A stretch of DNA of 64,000 nucleotides from assembly GCF_004834005.1 (NCBI RefSeq), contig NZ_STFF01000001.1:62001-126000 (forward strand), read 5' to 3'. Source of the DNA: Niastella caeni. GTDB taxonomy: Bacteria > Bacteroidota > Bacteroidia > Chitinophagales > Chitinophagaceae. Both the position numbers and the translations under genes were made by a program. Of this stretch, positions 26,137 to 36,115 are shown in pieces. How positions within the stretch are numbered: the stretch's first letter is position 1; each line of letters starts with the position of its first letter. The notes under the pieces are model-generated. The model did no database searches. It was not told where the DNA came from and worked only from the letters and a program-made list of their open reading frames with translations.

Positions 26137-27594
26137 TCAGCTCATCCAATTCACTCCCGCCTCGGGATTCCATTTCACCGTAGACTTTTTGAGCTTGGTC
26201 CAGAATTCAATAGAACTTTTTCCGGTTATATCGCCTACACCGAATTTACTTTCATTCCATCCGCCAAAAGAGAACGGTTCGCGGGGTACTGGCACGCCAA
26301 CGTTAACACCGATCATTCCGGCACTGGCCCGGTCGATCACGTACCGCGCCATACCGCCATTTTGCGTAAATACCGCTGCGGCATTACCGTAAGGGTTGGC
26401 ATTTTCAATAGCCAGGGCTTCATCAATCGTATTGGTACGCATGATGCTGATAACGGGACCGAAGATCTCTTCTTTCGCAACAGCCATTTCTGGTTTCACA
26501 TAATCTATAACGGTAGGGCCTACATAGGTACCCTGTTCTTTACCTGGTACTGTAGCCTTCCGGCCATCAACCAGTATTTTAGCGCCCTGCGCCTCGGCTT
26601 CCGTTATATAATGTTCTATTCTTTCTTTGGATTCTTTACTGATCACCGCACCCAGGTTTTCACCGGGTACTATCTTCTTCGCTTCTTCGCAGATCTTTTG
26701 TATGATGTGATCTACATTGCCTACAGCCACCATCGCAGAGGCGGCCATACACCGCTGTCCGGCGCAACCGCTCATGGAAGCGGCGACGTTTTGTGCGGTC
26801 ATGTCGGCTTTGGCGTCGGGCAATACCAGCAGGTGGTTTTTGGCGCCGCCTAAAGCAAGGCATCTCTTATAATGATGGGTAGCGCGCTGATAAACAATCT
26901 TCGCGACTTTGGTGCTGCCTACAAACGATACAGCAGCAATACCCGGATGATCGCAAATGGCATTCACAATTACACTATCGCCATGTACTACGTTGAAAAC
27001 GCCATCGGGCAAACCGGCTTCTTTTAATAATTGGGCTAACCGGCCTACGCTTAACGGCACTTTCTCAGAAGGCTTTATGATCATGCAGTTACCCAGGGCA
27101 AGCGCATTGGGAATGGTCCAGTTAGGCACCATGCTGGGAAAATTGAAGGGTACTATAGAAGCTACCACACCCAACGGAACATGCTCGGTGCGACATTCCA
27201 CGCCTTTGCTCACTTCCAACACTTCGCCGGTAACGAGTTGTGGCAGCGAAGTGGCAAATTCCGTGAGTTCAATGCATTTTTCTATTTCGGCTATAGCTTC
27301 GCCCATTGTCTTTCCATTTTCTTCGCTCACCAACGCCGCCAGCTCCTTCAAATGCTTTTCGAGCAAATACCTGTACCGGAATAACACCTGCACCCTTTCT
27401 TTAATAGGCATATGGCTCCAGGCGGGGAACGCAATTTTAGCTGATCGTACAGCGGCATCAAGATCTTTGGGGACCGACATAGGAACTGTAGACAGCAAGG
27501 TGCCATCGAGTGGTGATATAACGGGCAGTGTCTGGTCGGTAGATGCATCCACAAACTGTCCATTTATATAATTTTGAACAGGTGCGTACTTCAT
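26137..27594 (-). CDS. mmsA: CoA-acylating (methyl)malonate-semialdehyde dehydrogenase
   Basis: A 485-aa aldehyde dehydrogenase of the MMSDH/IolA branch, which oxidises malonate or methylmalonate semialdehyde with NAD+ and CoA to acetyl- or propionyl-CoA plus CO2. Landmarks: GVVASIVPFNFPSMVPNW, FVGSTKVAKIVY, CLALGGAKNH and the nucleophile in GCAGQRCMAASAMVAVG; the C-terminus PFSFGGWNESKFG is typical of MMSDH. It is the first gene of the minus-strand operon, transcribed divergently from the Lrp-type regulator across a 115-bp region. It delivers the end products of uracil and thymine breakdown to central metabolism. Confidence 0.93.
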   Translation of the reverse strand: MKYAPVQNYINGQFVDASTDQTLPVISPLDGTLLSTVPMSVPKDLDAAVRSAKIAFPAWSHMPIKERVQVLFRYRYLLEKHLKELAALVSEENGKTMGEAIAEIEKCIELTEFATSLPQLVTGEVLEVSKGVECRTEHVPLGVVASIVPFNFPSMVPNWTIPNALALGNCMIIKPSEKVPLSVGRLAQLLKEAGLPDGVFNVVHGDSVIVNAICDHPGIAAVSFVGSTKVAKIVYQRATHHYKRCLALGGAKNHLLVLPDAKADMTAQNVAASMSGCAGQRCMAASAMVAVGNVDHIIQKICEEAKKIVPGENLGAVISKESKERIEHYITEAEAQGAKILVDGRKATVPGKEQGTYVGPTVIDYVKPEMAVAKEEIFGPVISIMRTNTIDEALAIENANPYGNAAAVFTQNGGMARYVIDRASAGMIGVNVGVPVPREPFSFGGWNESKFGVGDITGKSSIEFWTKLKKSTVKWNPEAGVNWMS

Positions 27595-27709
27595 GAGCAG
27601 ATATTTTAATACTACAGATTTTATAGAAACAAGGATAGTAAATTAAAAATATTTTAGTACTCAACCAAAAATTAAACAGTATTTTTATTTTTGTTGCAAC
27701 TTTGCTGAT
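27595..27709. promoter_or_regulatory. Divergent promoter/operator region, mmsA-lrp
   Basis: A very A/T-rich 115-bp region between divergent genes. ATATTTTAATACT (27601-27613) and ATATTTTAGTACT (27649-27661) are near-identical direct copies (12 of 13), start to start 48 bp apart, plausible binding sites for the Lrp-type protein. On the plus strand TATTTTTG (27686-27693) fits the Bacteroidota -7 consensus TAnnTTTG, but no good -33 element is at the right distance. Confidence 0.55.
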
Positions 27710-28180
27710 ATGGAAAAAAACGGTTTCCCGCTCGACGAACTGGATTTTGCGATCCTTTCCTGCCTGCAAAAGGACGGACGGATGTCTTTTACCGTTATTG
27801 CAGAAAAATTGAATGTATCAATAGGAACCATTCGTACCCGGGTGAATAAATTAATAGAAGAAGGCACCATTAATATTATTGGCCGTGTTAACCCCGATAA
27901 AGTGGGTTTCAGGGCATATGCGCATATTGCGGTTTTTGTTCGGCCGGCAACTTTTAAAGAAAAGGTGGCGCAGAAAATATGCAAACTGCCCGAGGTAAGT
28001 TTCCTGGCCATGACTTCGGGTGATTATGATCTTGAAGTAGACGTGATGTGCCGCGACAACAATCACCTGGTGGAATTCGTAAACGAAATATCAAAGATTG
28101 AAGGGGTGTATCAAACCAAAACCACTTTGTATTTTAAAGTATACAAATACGCGCAACCCGATCTGAATTTGCTGAAATAA
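27710..28180 (+). CDS. Lrp/AsnC-family transcriptional regulator
   Basis: A 156-aa protein. The N-terminal helix-turn-helix is LDFAILSCLQKDGRMSFTVI followed by AEKLNVSIGTIRTRVNKLIE; the C-terminal RAM ligand-binding domain is residues ~65-150 (VGFRAYAHIAVFVR, FLAMTSGDYDLEVDVMC). Related regulators control amino-acid and pyrimidine catabolic genes (PydR-like and BkdR-like). It lies exactly at the divergence point between pyrimidine and purine catabolic genes, so it is the natural candidate to control both. A ligand such as beta-alanine is possible but is inference. Confidence 0.9.
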   Translation: MEKNGFPLDELDFAILSCLQKDGRMSFTVIAEKLNVSIGTIRTRVNKLIEEGTINIIGRVNPDKVGFRAYAHIAVFVRPATFKEKVAQKICKLPEVSFLAMTSGDYDLEVDVMCRDNNHLVEFVNEISKIEGVYQTKTTLYFKVYKYAQPDLNLLK

Positions 28181-28194
28181 ACCTTTTCTTATTT

Positions 28195-28713
28195 ATGCGC
28201 ATGCTCATCATTGGTGCATCAGGCAGCGGAGTAACCACGCTGGGCGAGGCACTATCCAAAGAATTAGCCATCCCCTATTTTGATGCCGATTATTATTATT
28301 GGGAGAAAACCGATCCGCCGTTCCAGGTTCGCCGCGAGCCCGGTAAACGCGATCAGCAATTAGCAGAAGATCTTAATAAAGAAGCACACTGGATCGTAGG
28401 TGGTTCACTGGACAGTTGGGGCCATTTTTTGAAAGAGCAATACAACTTAATAGTGTACTTATGGCTGCCAAGGGAAATTCGCGCAACGCGTTTGGTTAAT
28501 CGGGAGAAAGTGCGCTATGGGGAAGTAATATCACCATCGAGTCAGGAGTTTATTGACTGGGCGCTGTCATATGACGATAGCAACCAACCAGGCCGCAACA
28601 AAAAACGTCATGAGCAATGGCTGCAAACATTGAACTGTCCGGTGTTGCGGATTGAGGGAGCGGTTGAGGTGGCGGAAAAAGTGGAGAGAGTTATACAGAA
28701 AATTAAAGGGTAG
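28195..28713 (+). CDS. P-loop adenylate-kinase-like protein
   Basis: A 172-aa protein with a Walker A motif close to the start (IGASGSGVTTLGEALS), then FDADYYYWEKTDPPF and IVYLWLPREIRATRLVNRE, the pattern of small adenylate-kinase/shikimate-kinase-like NTPases of unassigned function. ATG 28195 (or the ATG two codons later) is 14 nt after the regulator stop, so both are likely cotranscribed. I cannot assign a substrate. Its placement next to a nucleobase regulator and xanthine dehydrogenase may be incidental. Confidence 0.8.
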   Translation: MRMLIIGASGSGVTTLGEALSKELAIPYFDADYYYWEKTDPPFQVRREPGKRDQQLAEDLNKEAHWIVGGSLDSWGHFLKEQYNLIVYLWLPREIRATRLVNREKVRYGEVISPSSQEFIDWALSYDDSNQPGRNKKRHEQWLQTLNCPVLRIEGAVEVAEKVERVIQKIKG

Positions 28714-28762
28714 ATATTAATTGTTTTGAAACCATTGGGCCCCCTTACACTTTGCCCGAATT

Positions 28763-30187
28763 ATGCTAACTTTAAAGAAACCGTTTTTGACTTTGATCCA
28801 ATTTATTCTCAATAATAAAGACATTTCTACCAACCTGCCGCCCGGTATGGTGTTGCTGGATTTTGTGCGGTATCACCAGCATTTAACCGGCACCAAAGTC
28901 GGTTGTAATGAAGGAGACTGCGGCGCCTGTACCCTATTGGTAGGCGAATTGGTAAACAATGAATTGCAATACCGGTCCCTCACCAGTTGTTTAACGCCGC
29001 TGGGCAATGTACACGGTAAACATGTGGTAACTATTGAGGGTTTGAATATGGATGGATTAAATCCTATTCAGCAGGCCATGTATGATGAATCTGCCACCCA
29101 GTGCGGATTCTGTACGCCTGGCTTTGTAGTGTCACTGGCAGGTTTTTGTTTAAGCGACAAAACCGCCACCACGCAAAATGCCATTGCTGCTATTGATGGA
29201 AATATCTGTCGCTGTACGGGTTACAAATCTATTGAACGCGCAGCCGGCAAAGTAGCGCAGGTAATGCAGGCAAGACAATCGGCAGAGCCAACCGTTTTTG
29301 TATCGGAGAATCATATTTTGCCAGCCTGGTTTGCCGGGATCAAACAACGATTGCACCTGTTACAAACTGAACTGAATGGACAACTTCAGCCCACCTCTGC
29401 CACAGAATGGGTGGGCGGTGGTACCGATGTATATGTGCAAAAACACGATACGCTAAAGGATGCTTCTATAAAGTTTCTATTTGATGATGCCCGGCTGAAA
29501 GGCATCACGCAACAAGGAAACCGTTGCATCATTGGCGCATCGGCTACGGTAACCAACCTGAGTGAATCGCCGGTAATGCAACAATACTTTCCCCACCTGG
29601 CAAATTATATTAAGCTGGTTTCCTCTACCCCTATCCGTAATATAGCAACAGTAGGCGGCAACCTGATCAACGCCTCTCCTATTGGCGACCTCACCATTTT
29701 CCTGCTGGCATTAGATGCGACGCTGATATTCAGTAATGGCGGAGAAAGCCGGACATTGCCACTGCGGCAATTGTATAAAGGATATAAAACCCTCGATAAA
29801 CAGCCAGACGAGCAACTGGAATCCATTTCATTTGAATTGCCCGGCGACAATACCGTCTTTAATTTTGAAAAAGTAAGCAAACGTACCAACCTGGATATTG
29901 CCAGTGTGAACTCAGCTATCTGCCTAACCATGCAAGGCAATAGTATTGAAGATGTTCGTATTGCGGCCGGTGGCATTGCGCCCGTTCCCAAATTGCTCGA
30001 TAAAACAAATACATTTTTGAAAGGCCAACCACTTTCTGATGCAACGATCGATCAGGCAATAGCCATTGCCCAAACGGATATTTCACCCATCAGCGACGCC
30101 CGGGGAACAGCAGATTATAAACGATTGCTATTAGGCCAGTTGATCAAAGCCCATTTTTTGACAGTAACAGCAAACGCTTTGCGGTAA
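28763..30187 (+). CDS. xdhA: Xanthine dehydrogenase, FeS/FAD small subunit
   Basis: A 474-aa subunit with two 2Fe-2S clusters and FAD. Cluster I residues are in CNEGDCGACTLLVG, cluster II in QCGFCTPGFVVS and ICRCTGYKSIERA. The FAD domain contains GGGTDVYVQ and RNIATVGGNLINASPIGD, followed by the CO-dehydrogenase flavoprotein C-terminal fold. It takes electrons from the molybdenum subunit and hands them to NAD+. XDH oxidises hypoxanthine and xanthine to urate, the entry step of the plus-strand pathway. The fused FeS+FAD layout is that of bacterial XdhA. It follows the P-loop gene after 49 nt. Confidence 0.93.
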   Translation: MLTLKKPFLTLIQFILNNKDISTNLPPGMVLLDFVRYHQHLTGTKVGCNEGDCGACTLLVGELVNNELQYRSLTSCLTPLGNVHGKHVVTIEGLNMDGLNPIQQAMYDESATQCGFCTPGFVVSLAGFCLSDKTATTQNAIAAIDGNICRCTGYKSIERAAGKVAQVMQARQSAEPTVFVSENHILPAWFAGIKQRLHLLQTELNGQLQPTSATEWVGGGTDVYVQKHDTLKDASIKFLFDDARLKGITQQGNRCIIGASATVTNLSESPVMQQYFPHLANYIKLVSSTPIRNIATVGGNLINASPIGDLTIFLLALDATLIFSNGGESRTLPLRQLYKGYKTLDKQPDEQLESISFELPGDNTVFNFEKVSKRTNLDIASVNSAICLTMQGNSIEDVRIAAGGIAPVPKLLDKTNTFLKGQPLSDATIDQAIAIAQTDISPISDARGTADYKRLLLGQLIKAHFLTVTANALR

Positions 30188-30248
30188 GTCTGGTGCTTTT
30201 CGCGATTAGGCGTTTTACAGCTTTTGGTGCTCAGATTTAATTTTAGTT

Positions 30249-32558
30249 ATGAAGAATATCGATGCATATACACACGTGCGGGGTGAATCAATTTACCTGG
30301 ATGATATTCCCCTGATACAGGGCACTTTGTTCGGCGCCTCTTTTGGTTCACCGGTAGCACATGGTACCATTACCCATCTGGATGTTAGCGAAGCAGCAGC
30401 GTTGCCTGGTGTCGTGCGCATCATCACCCATAAAGATATTACCGGCGAAAACCAGATCGGAGGCATTGTGCCTGATGAACCGTTGCTCGCCGATCATGAA
30501 GTACATTTTTGCGGCATGCCTGTAGCTTTTGTAGTGGCAGACTCTGTTGATGCAGCCCGGGCTGCGGTTAAAAAAATAAAAGTTACCATTGAATCCTTGC
30601 CAGTGATCACCGATCCGCGGGAAGCACAGGCATTGGGTGAACTGATCGTACCAGCACGAACTTTTCAATTAGGCGATACGGAAAGCAGTTGGCAACAATG
30701 CACGCATATTTTTGAAGGCCGGGCCGATACCAACGGTCAGGAACATTTGTATATAGAAACACAAGGCGCTTATGCCGTGCCACAGGAACATAACGCTATT
30801 AAGATCTATTCTTCTACCCAGGGACCAACGGCCGTACAGCGGGCTGTTTCGCGGGTATTGGGTTTACCTATGCATTTGGTAGAAGTAGAGGTAAACAGGC
30901 TGGGTGGCGGTTTTGGTGGGAAAGAAGATCAGGCGAATACCTGGGCGGCGCTTTGTGCATTGGCAGCCTACCTGGTAAAGAAACCAGTTAAATACTCGCT
31001 ACATCGCATGGAAGATATGGCAATGACGGGCAAACGCCATCCTTATTCAGCCGATTTCAAGATTGGGTTGAATGATGACTTGAAGATCGTTGCTTACGAA
31101 GTAACCTTCTACCAGAACGCCGGTGCCGCGGCTGACCTGTCCCCTGCGGTACTGGAACGCACGTTGTTCCATTGCACCAACTCTTATTATATTCCGAATG
31201 TAAAAGCAACTGCTTATAGCTGCCGAACGCATTTGCCGCCGAATACCGCTTTTCGCGGCTTTGGAGGTCCGCAAGGCATGTTCATGATCGAATCAGCCAT
31301 TACCAAAGCAGCCGAGGCGCTTGGCATAGACGCATCCGTAATACAGGAAAAGAACCTGTTACAAACCGGCGATGAATTTCCGTACGGACAAAAAGCGCAA
31401 AGCGAAGCGCCCGAATGCTGGCACAAAGCCATTGCATTATACGACTTTGCTAGTATGCATAAAGAAGTGGAAGCGTTTAATGCCGCTAATAAATGGTTTA
31501 AAAAAGGATTGGCCTGCATGCCTGTTTGCTTTGGTATTTCGTTCACCAAAACCCTGATGAACCAAGCAAGGTCACTGGTGCACGTGTATACCGATGGCAG
31601 CGTGGCCATTACTACCGGCGCCGTTGAAATGGGCCAGGGTGTGAACACCAAGATCTTGCAGGTAGCTGCCCAGGTATTTTCCATTCAGCCCGATAAGATC
31701 AAAATTCATACAACCAATACATTTAAAATTGCCAACACTTCGCCATCTGCAGCCAGCGCTACCGCCGACCTGAATGGTAAAGCCACCCTGATGGCTTGCA
31801 CTGCCATTGCAGGAAGATTGAAGAAGATGATTGCCGAAGAACTGAACGTTGCCATGGAGGCAGTTGCATTGCAGGATGAATATGTATGGGTGAATGGGCA
31901 AAAAACCGACCGCGACTGGAAGTCGCTGGTCATGGCAGGGCATGTAAAACGAATAGGACTTTCGGAACATGCGCATTACGCTACACCCGAAATTCATTTT
32001 GATGCCACTAAAGAAAAAGGACATCCATTTGCATATCATGTTTATGGAACCGCGCTTGTTGGGGTAACGGTCGATTGTATCCGCGGAACGTATACGATGG
32101 ATACAGTAAAAGTAGTGCACGATTTTGGCGCCAGCATGAACACCGCTGTTGACCTTGGACAGATCGAAGGCGGTATTGTACAGGGTATCGGCTGGATGAC
32201 CATGGAAGAAGTAGTATATGATGCAAACGGACGGTTACGGTCGAATGCGCTTTCTACCTATAAAGTACCAGACATTTATGCGGTACCAAAAGAAATAGCC
32301 ATCGAATTCTTACAAACGCCACACGATAACCTCGCTATCTTCCGGTCGAAGGCAGTGGGTGAACCTCCGCTAATGTATGGCATCGGTGCCTATTTTGCAT
32401 TACGCAAGGCAGTACGCGCATTTAATAAGAACGGTCATTTTCCGTTTGATGCCCCTATGACACCCGAAAAAGTTTTGATGGCATTATACACAACTCAAAA
32501 GGAAGGAAGTATTCATGCACATGAAGAAACAATTAATCATTTGGCAGTTGATAAATAA
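30249..32558 (+). CDS. xdhB: Xanthine dehydrogenase, molybdopterin-binding large subunit
   Basis: A 769-aa catalytic subunit. Motifs: ESIYLDDIP at the N-terminus, VEVNRLGGGFGGKEDQ, NTAFRGFGGPQGMFM, AVEMGQGVNTKILQVAAQ and AVGEPPLMYGIGAYFA, where the Glu of GEPP is the conserved active-site base. The length is normal for bacterial XdhB. It binds the molybdenum cofactor and hydroxylates the purine ring. Its 3' end overlaps xdhC by 44 nt. Confidence 0.94.
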   Translation: MKNIDAYTHVRGESIYLDDIPLIQGTLFGASFGSPVAHGTITHLDVSEAAALPGVVRIITHKDITGENQIGGIVPDEPLLADHEVHFCGMPVAFVVADSVDAARAAVKKIKVTIESLPVITDPREAQALGELIVPARTFQLGDTESSWQQCTHIFEGRADTNGQEHLYIETQGAYAVPQEHNAIKIYSSTQGPTAVQRAVSRVLGLPMHLVEVEVNRLGGGFGGKEDQANTWAALCALAAYLVKKPVKYSLHRMEDMAMTGKRHPYSADFKIGLNDDLKIVAYEVTFYQNAGAAADLSPAVLERTLFHCTNSYYIPNVKATAYSCRTHLPPNTAFRGFGGPQGMFMIESAITKAAEALGIDASVIQEKNLLQTGDEFPYGQKAQSEAPECWHKAIALYDFASMHKEVEAFNAANKWFKKGLACMPVCFGISFTKTLMNQARSLVHVYTDGSVAITTGAVEMGQGVNTKILQVAAQVFSIQPDKIKIHTTNTFKIANTSPSAASATADLNGKATLMACTAIAGRLKKMIAEELNVAMEAVALQDEYVWVNGQKTDRDWKSLVMAGHVKRIGLSEHAHYATPEIHFDATKEKGHPFAYHVYGTALVGVTVDCIRGTYTMDTVKVVHDFGASMNTAVDLGQIEGGIVQGIGWMTMEEVVYDANGRLRSNALSTYKVPDIYAVPKEIAIEFLQTPHDNLAIFRSKAVGEPPLMYGIGAYFALRKAVRAFNKNGHFPFDAPMTPEKVLMALYTTQKEGSIHAHEETINHLAVDK

Positions 32559-33546
32559 AAGCCTGCAGCAACAGGTGCCGGTCATGTTGTTGTATGTGCT
32601 GCAAAGTGAAGGAAGCAGTCCGGGCCGCCAGGGTTTTTTCATGGCAGTGAATGTGAATGGAGAAACGGAAGGTTCCATTGGCGGCGGTATTATGGAACAT
32701 AAATTTGTAGAGGCTGCAAAAGACAAGTTGAAAGAAAAAATAACGCTGAACTTTTCCGACTTACAGAATACCTATACAACCGACGCCCAAAACATCATCA
32801 AAAAACAATTTCACAATAAAACTGCAGCCACCAATCAAAGTGGTATGATCTGTTCGGGCGAGCAAACCATTTTATTATACCGGGTTGTTCCCGAAGACGC
32901 CAATACTATACAACGGATCATGGCCAGCCTGCAGCAAAATCTGAATGGTACACTGCAATTATCTCCGGCCGGCTTGCAATTCGCCGCAGCTGCGCCCGAA
33001 ACTGATTTTTATTTTTCTATGACATCCGAAACGGAATGGCTATACCGGGAAAAAACAGGCTATAAAAATCATCTATATGTAATTGGCGCGGGGCATTGTG
33101 CATTGGCGCTTTGTCGCATGATGCAGGACATGCAATTTTATATCCATTTATACGATGACCGGTCGAACCTGAAAACAGTCGAAGAAAACGAGTATGTGCA
33201 TGAGAAAAAAATAATTGATGACTATTCAGCATTAATGGAATTGATCCCCGGCGGGAATAATGAGTATGTGGTGGTGATGACGGTCGGGTACCGAACCGAT
33301 GACATCGTAGTGCGAACTTTATGGAAAAAGCAATTCCGGTATTTTGGTTTGCTTGGCAGTAAAAGCAAGATCGAAAAAATGTTCAACGATTATCGGGCGG
33401 AAGGCGTGCCAGCATCTTTATTACAATCCATTCATGCGCCCATTGGCATTGCCATCAATAGTCAAACTCCTGAGGAAATAGCTATCAGTATTGCGGCGGA
33501 GATTATTGAGGTGAAGAATAATTCGCAGCCCCCATCAAGCGCCTGA
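32515..33546 (+). CDS. xdhC: XdhC/CoxI-family molybdenum-cofactor maturation protein
   Basis: A 343-aa protein. It has an N-terminal XdhC/CoxI domain (GSSPGRQGFFMAVN and GSIGGGIMEHKFVE) and a C-terminal Rossmann-type XdhC domain (LYVIGAGHCALALCRMM, then YFGLLGSKSKIEKM and HAPIGIAINSQTPEEIAISI). XdhC binds and protects the sulfurated Mo cofactor and inserts it into XdhB. The ATG at 32515, or 32521 two codons later, lies inside the end of xdhB. It is probably the last gene of the xdh group; 138 nt without a gene follow before ureA. Confidence 0.9.
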   Translation: MHMKKQLIIWQLINKSLQQQVPVMLLYVLQSEGSSPGRQGFFMAVNVNGETEGSIGGGIMEHKFVEAAKDKLKEKITLNFSDLQNTYTTDAQNIIKKQFHNKTAATNQSGMICSGEQTILLYRVVPEDANTIQRIMASLQQNLNGTLQLSPAGLQFAAAAPETDFYFSMTSETEWLYREKTGYKNHLYVIGAGHCALALCRMMQDMQFYIHLYDDRSNLKTVEENEYVHEKKIIDDYSALMELIPGGNNEYVVVMTVGYRTDDIVVRTLWKKQFRYFGLLGSKSKIEKMFNDYRAEGVPASLLQSIHAPIGIAINSQTPEEIAISIAAEIIEVKNNSQPPSSA

Positions 33547-33684
33547 AAAAATTCTTCTTACAAACAATTTCATCCGAAATAATCAGCTCATTCCCCTTGC
33601 AGTTATTATTTTTTTCCCTAACTTAAATCATTGCCTGCCTTTGTAATTCTATTTCATTACATACCTGAATTTTCTTATTAATAT

Positions 33685-33987
33685 ATGCACCTTACACCTA
33701 GAGAATCGGAAAAACTATTATTGTTCCTGGCAGGAGAGCTGGCGGAAAAGCGAAGAGCGCGTGGATTGAAACTGAACTATCCCGAAGCCATCGCCCTCAT
33801 CAGCAGTCACCTGCAGGAAGCAGCCCGCGATGGAAAATCAGTTGCCGAACTCATGCAATATGGCGCCACCATTTTAAGCCGCGATGATGTAATGGAAGGC
33901 GTGCCTGAAATGATCCCTGAAATTCAAATTGAAGCTACTTTCCCCGATGGCACCAAACTGGTTACGGTGCATGATCCCATAAGATAG
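33685..33987 (+). CDS. ureA: Urease subunit gamma
   Basis: A 100-aa protein with the full gamma-subunit pattern: [51 protein letters not shown] and [22 protein letters not shown] free-standing gamma subunit of 100 residues is typical of most bacteria. It begins a tight seven-gene cluster (ureABCEFGD). The 138-nt upstream spacer (33547-33684) is T-rich and could hold a separate promoter, but no clear -7/-33 pair is seen. Confidence 0.97.
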   Translation: MHLTPRESEKLLLFLAGELAEKRRARGLKLNYPEAIALISSHLQEAARDGKSVAELMQYGATILSRDDVMEGVPEMIPEIQIEATFPDGTKLVTVHDPIR

Positions 33988-34008
33988 TTACAACCTAAAT
34001 TAACAACT

Positions 34009-34380
34009 ATGATTCCCGGAGAATACATCTTGCAACCTGATGATATTATTGCCAATGCCGGCCGCGCAACAGCCACGGTTGTGGTTGTAAATACCGGCGA
34101 CCGCCCGGTACAGATCGGTTCGCATTTCCATTTTTTTGAAGTGAACCGGCAATTGCAGTTCGATCGGTCTGCAGGTTATGGCATGCGACTGAACATTCCG
34201 GCAGGAACAGCAGTTCGCTTTGAGCCCGGTGAAGAAAAAGAAGTGCAGTTGGTAGCATTGGGTGGGGCGCAAAAAGTATTCGGTTTTAACAACCTAGTGA
34301 ATGATGACATTGCAGACACCAATAAACAACAGTCACTACAAAACGCATTGAACAACCAATTCAAAAACCAATCTGCATGA
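34009..34380 (+). CDS. ureB: Urease subunit beta
   Basis: A 123-aa subunit. Family signatures: [57 protein letters not shown] and [13 protein letters not shown]. The 3' end overlaps ureC by 4 nt (ATGA). It forms the (alpha-beta-gamma)3 holoenzyme with UreA and UreC. Confidence 0.97.
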   Translation: MIPGEYILQPDDIIANAGRATATVVVVNTGDRPVQIGSHFHFFEVNRQLQFDRSAGYGMRLNIPAGTAVRFEPGEEKEVQLVALGGAQKVFGFNNLVNDDIADTNKQQSLQNALNNQFKNQSA

Positions 34381-36098
34381 GCCTGCGCATCAACCGCATT
34401 AAATATGCCAACATGTATGGGCCTACCACGGGCGACAAAGTGCGTTTAGGCGATACAGAATTGATTATTGAAATTGAAAAAGACTTTACCGTATATGGCG
34501 ATGAAGCCAAATTCGGTGGCGGCAAAACCATTCGCGATGGCATGGCGCAATCGGCACGCGCCGCCCGCGATGAAGGTGTGTTGGACATGGTGATCACCAG
34601 CGTCATGATCATTGACCACTGGGGTATTGTTAAAGCTGATATAGGAATTAAAGACGGTAAGATAGTTGGTATTGGCAAAGCAGGCAACCCCGATACCATG
34701 GATGGCGTGGATGCCAATATGATCATTGGCGCGGCCACAGAAGTGCATGGCGGCGCGGGTTTAATTGCTACTGCCGGCGGCATCGATACGCATATTCATT
34801 TTATATGTCCGCAACAGATAGATCATGCGTTGTTCAGTGGTATTACTACCATGATAGGCGGCGGTACTGGCCCGGCAGATGGCACCAATGCAACTACCGT
34901 AACACCGGGCGCCTGGAATATGAAAAAGATGCTTGAAGCGGCAGAAGCCTTTCCCATGAACCTCGGTTTCTTAGGTAAGGGCAATTGCGCTGCATTGCCT
35001 CCGCTTGCAGAACAGATAGCAGCCGGGGCATTGGGCTTGAAGATCCATGAAGACTGGGGCAGCACGCCTGCGGTAATTGATGCATCATTGAAAATCGCTG
35101 ATCAATACGACGTACAGGTTGCCATACATACTGATACTTTAAATGAAGCCGGCTTTTTGGAAGATACCATCAACGCCATCAATGGCCGGGTGATCCACAC
35201 GTATCACACAGAGGGCGCCGGCGGGGGGCATGCGCCGGATATAATCAAGGCAGCCATGTACCAGCATGTACTTCCTTCTTCTACCAACCCTACCCGGCCG
35301 TTTACAGTGAACACGATCGATGAGCACCTGGATATGCTAATGGTGTGTCATCATTTGGATAAATCCGTTCCCGAAGATGTATCTTTTGCCGATTCCCGTA
35401 TTCGGCCTGAAACAATTGCCGCAGAAGATATTTTACATGACATGGGCGTGTTCAGTATGATGAGCTCCGATTCACAGGCAATGGGCCGGGTAAGTGAAGT
35501 AATTACCCGAACGTGGCAAACGGCTCATAAAATGAAGATCCAACGCGGTGCTTTACCCGAAGATGCCAATAAAGGCAATGACAACTTCCGGGTAAAAAGA
35601 TATGTATGCAAATACACCATCAACCCGGCCATTACGCATGGCATTTCAACGTACGTAGGTTCTTTGGAGCCCGGCAAACTGGCCGACCTGGTTTTGTGGA
35701 AGCCTGCTTTATTCGGTGCCAAACCTGAAATGATCATCAAGGGCGGTATGATCATCGCCAGCAGAATGGGCGATCCCAATGCATCCATCCCTACTCCGCA
35801 ACCTGTTATTTACCGGCACATGTTCGGCGCTTATGGTAAAGCATTGCATGCTACCTGCGCAACATTTGTTTCCAGGTTATCACTGGAGAAAAATATTGTA
35901 CAGCAATATGGGTTGAAAAAAATGATCTTACCCGTCATGAATTGCCGGGGCATTTCTAAAAAAGACATGGTACATAACAATGCAACACCGGTTATTGACG
36001 TAAACCCGGAAAATTATGAAGTACGGGTTGATGGACAAGCGGTAACCTGCGAGCCAATTGCTGTAGCGCCACTGGCCCAACGATATTTCCTATTCTAA
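34377..36098 (+). CDS. ureC: Urease subunit alpha (nickel catalytic subunit)
   Basis: A 573-aa catalytic subunit that hydrolyses urea to ammonia and carbamate. Nickel ligands and the catalytic site are visible: [14 protein letters not shown] (two His), the carbamylated lysine in [40 protein letters not shown], the mobile flap [14 protein letters not shown] and the Asp of [11 protein letters not shown]. Length and motif order are those of a functional UreC. Substrate supply in this locus is unclear, because no urea-releasing enzyme of known type is encoded. Confidence 0.98.
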   Translation: MSLRINRIKYANMYGPTTGDKVRLGDTELIIEIEKDFTVYGDEAKFGGGKTIRDGMAQSARAARDEGVLDMVITSVMIIDHWGIVKADIGIKDGKIVGIGKAGNPDTMDGVDANMIIGAATEVHGGAGLIATAGGIDTHIHFICPQQIDHALFSGITTMIGGGTGPADGTNATTVTPGAWNMKKMLEAAEAFPMNLGFLGKGNCAALPPLAEQIAAGALGLKIHEDWGSTPAVIDASLKIADQYDVQVAIHTDTLNEAGFLEDTINAINGRVIHTYHTEGAGGGHAPDIIKAAMYQHVLPSSTNPTRPFTVNTIDEHLDMLMVCHHLDKSVPEDVSFADSRIRPETIAAEDILHDMGVFSMMSSDSQAMGRVSEVITRTWQTAHKMKIQRGALPEDANKGNDNFRVKRYVCKYTINPAITHGISTYVGSLEPGKLADLVLWKPALFGAKPEMIIKGGMIIASRMGDPNASIPTPQPVIYRHMFGAYGKALHATCATFVSRLSLEKNIVQQYGLKKMILPVMNCRGISKKDMVHNNATPVIDVNPENYEVRVDGQAVTCEPIAVAPLAQRYFLF

Positions 36099-36115
36099 GA
36101 ATTAAACCACAAATT

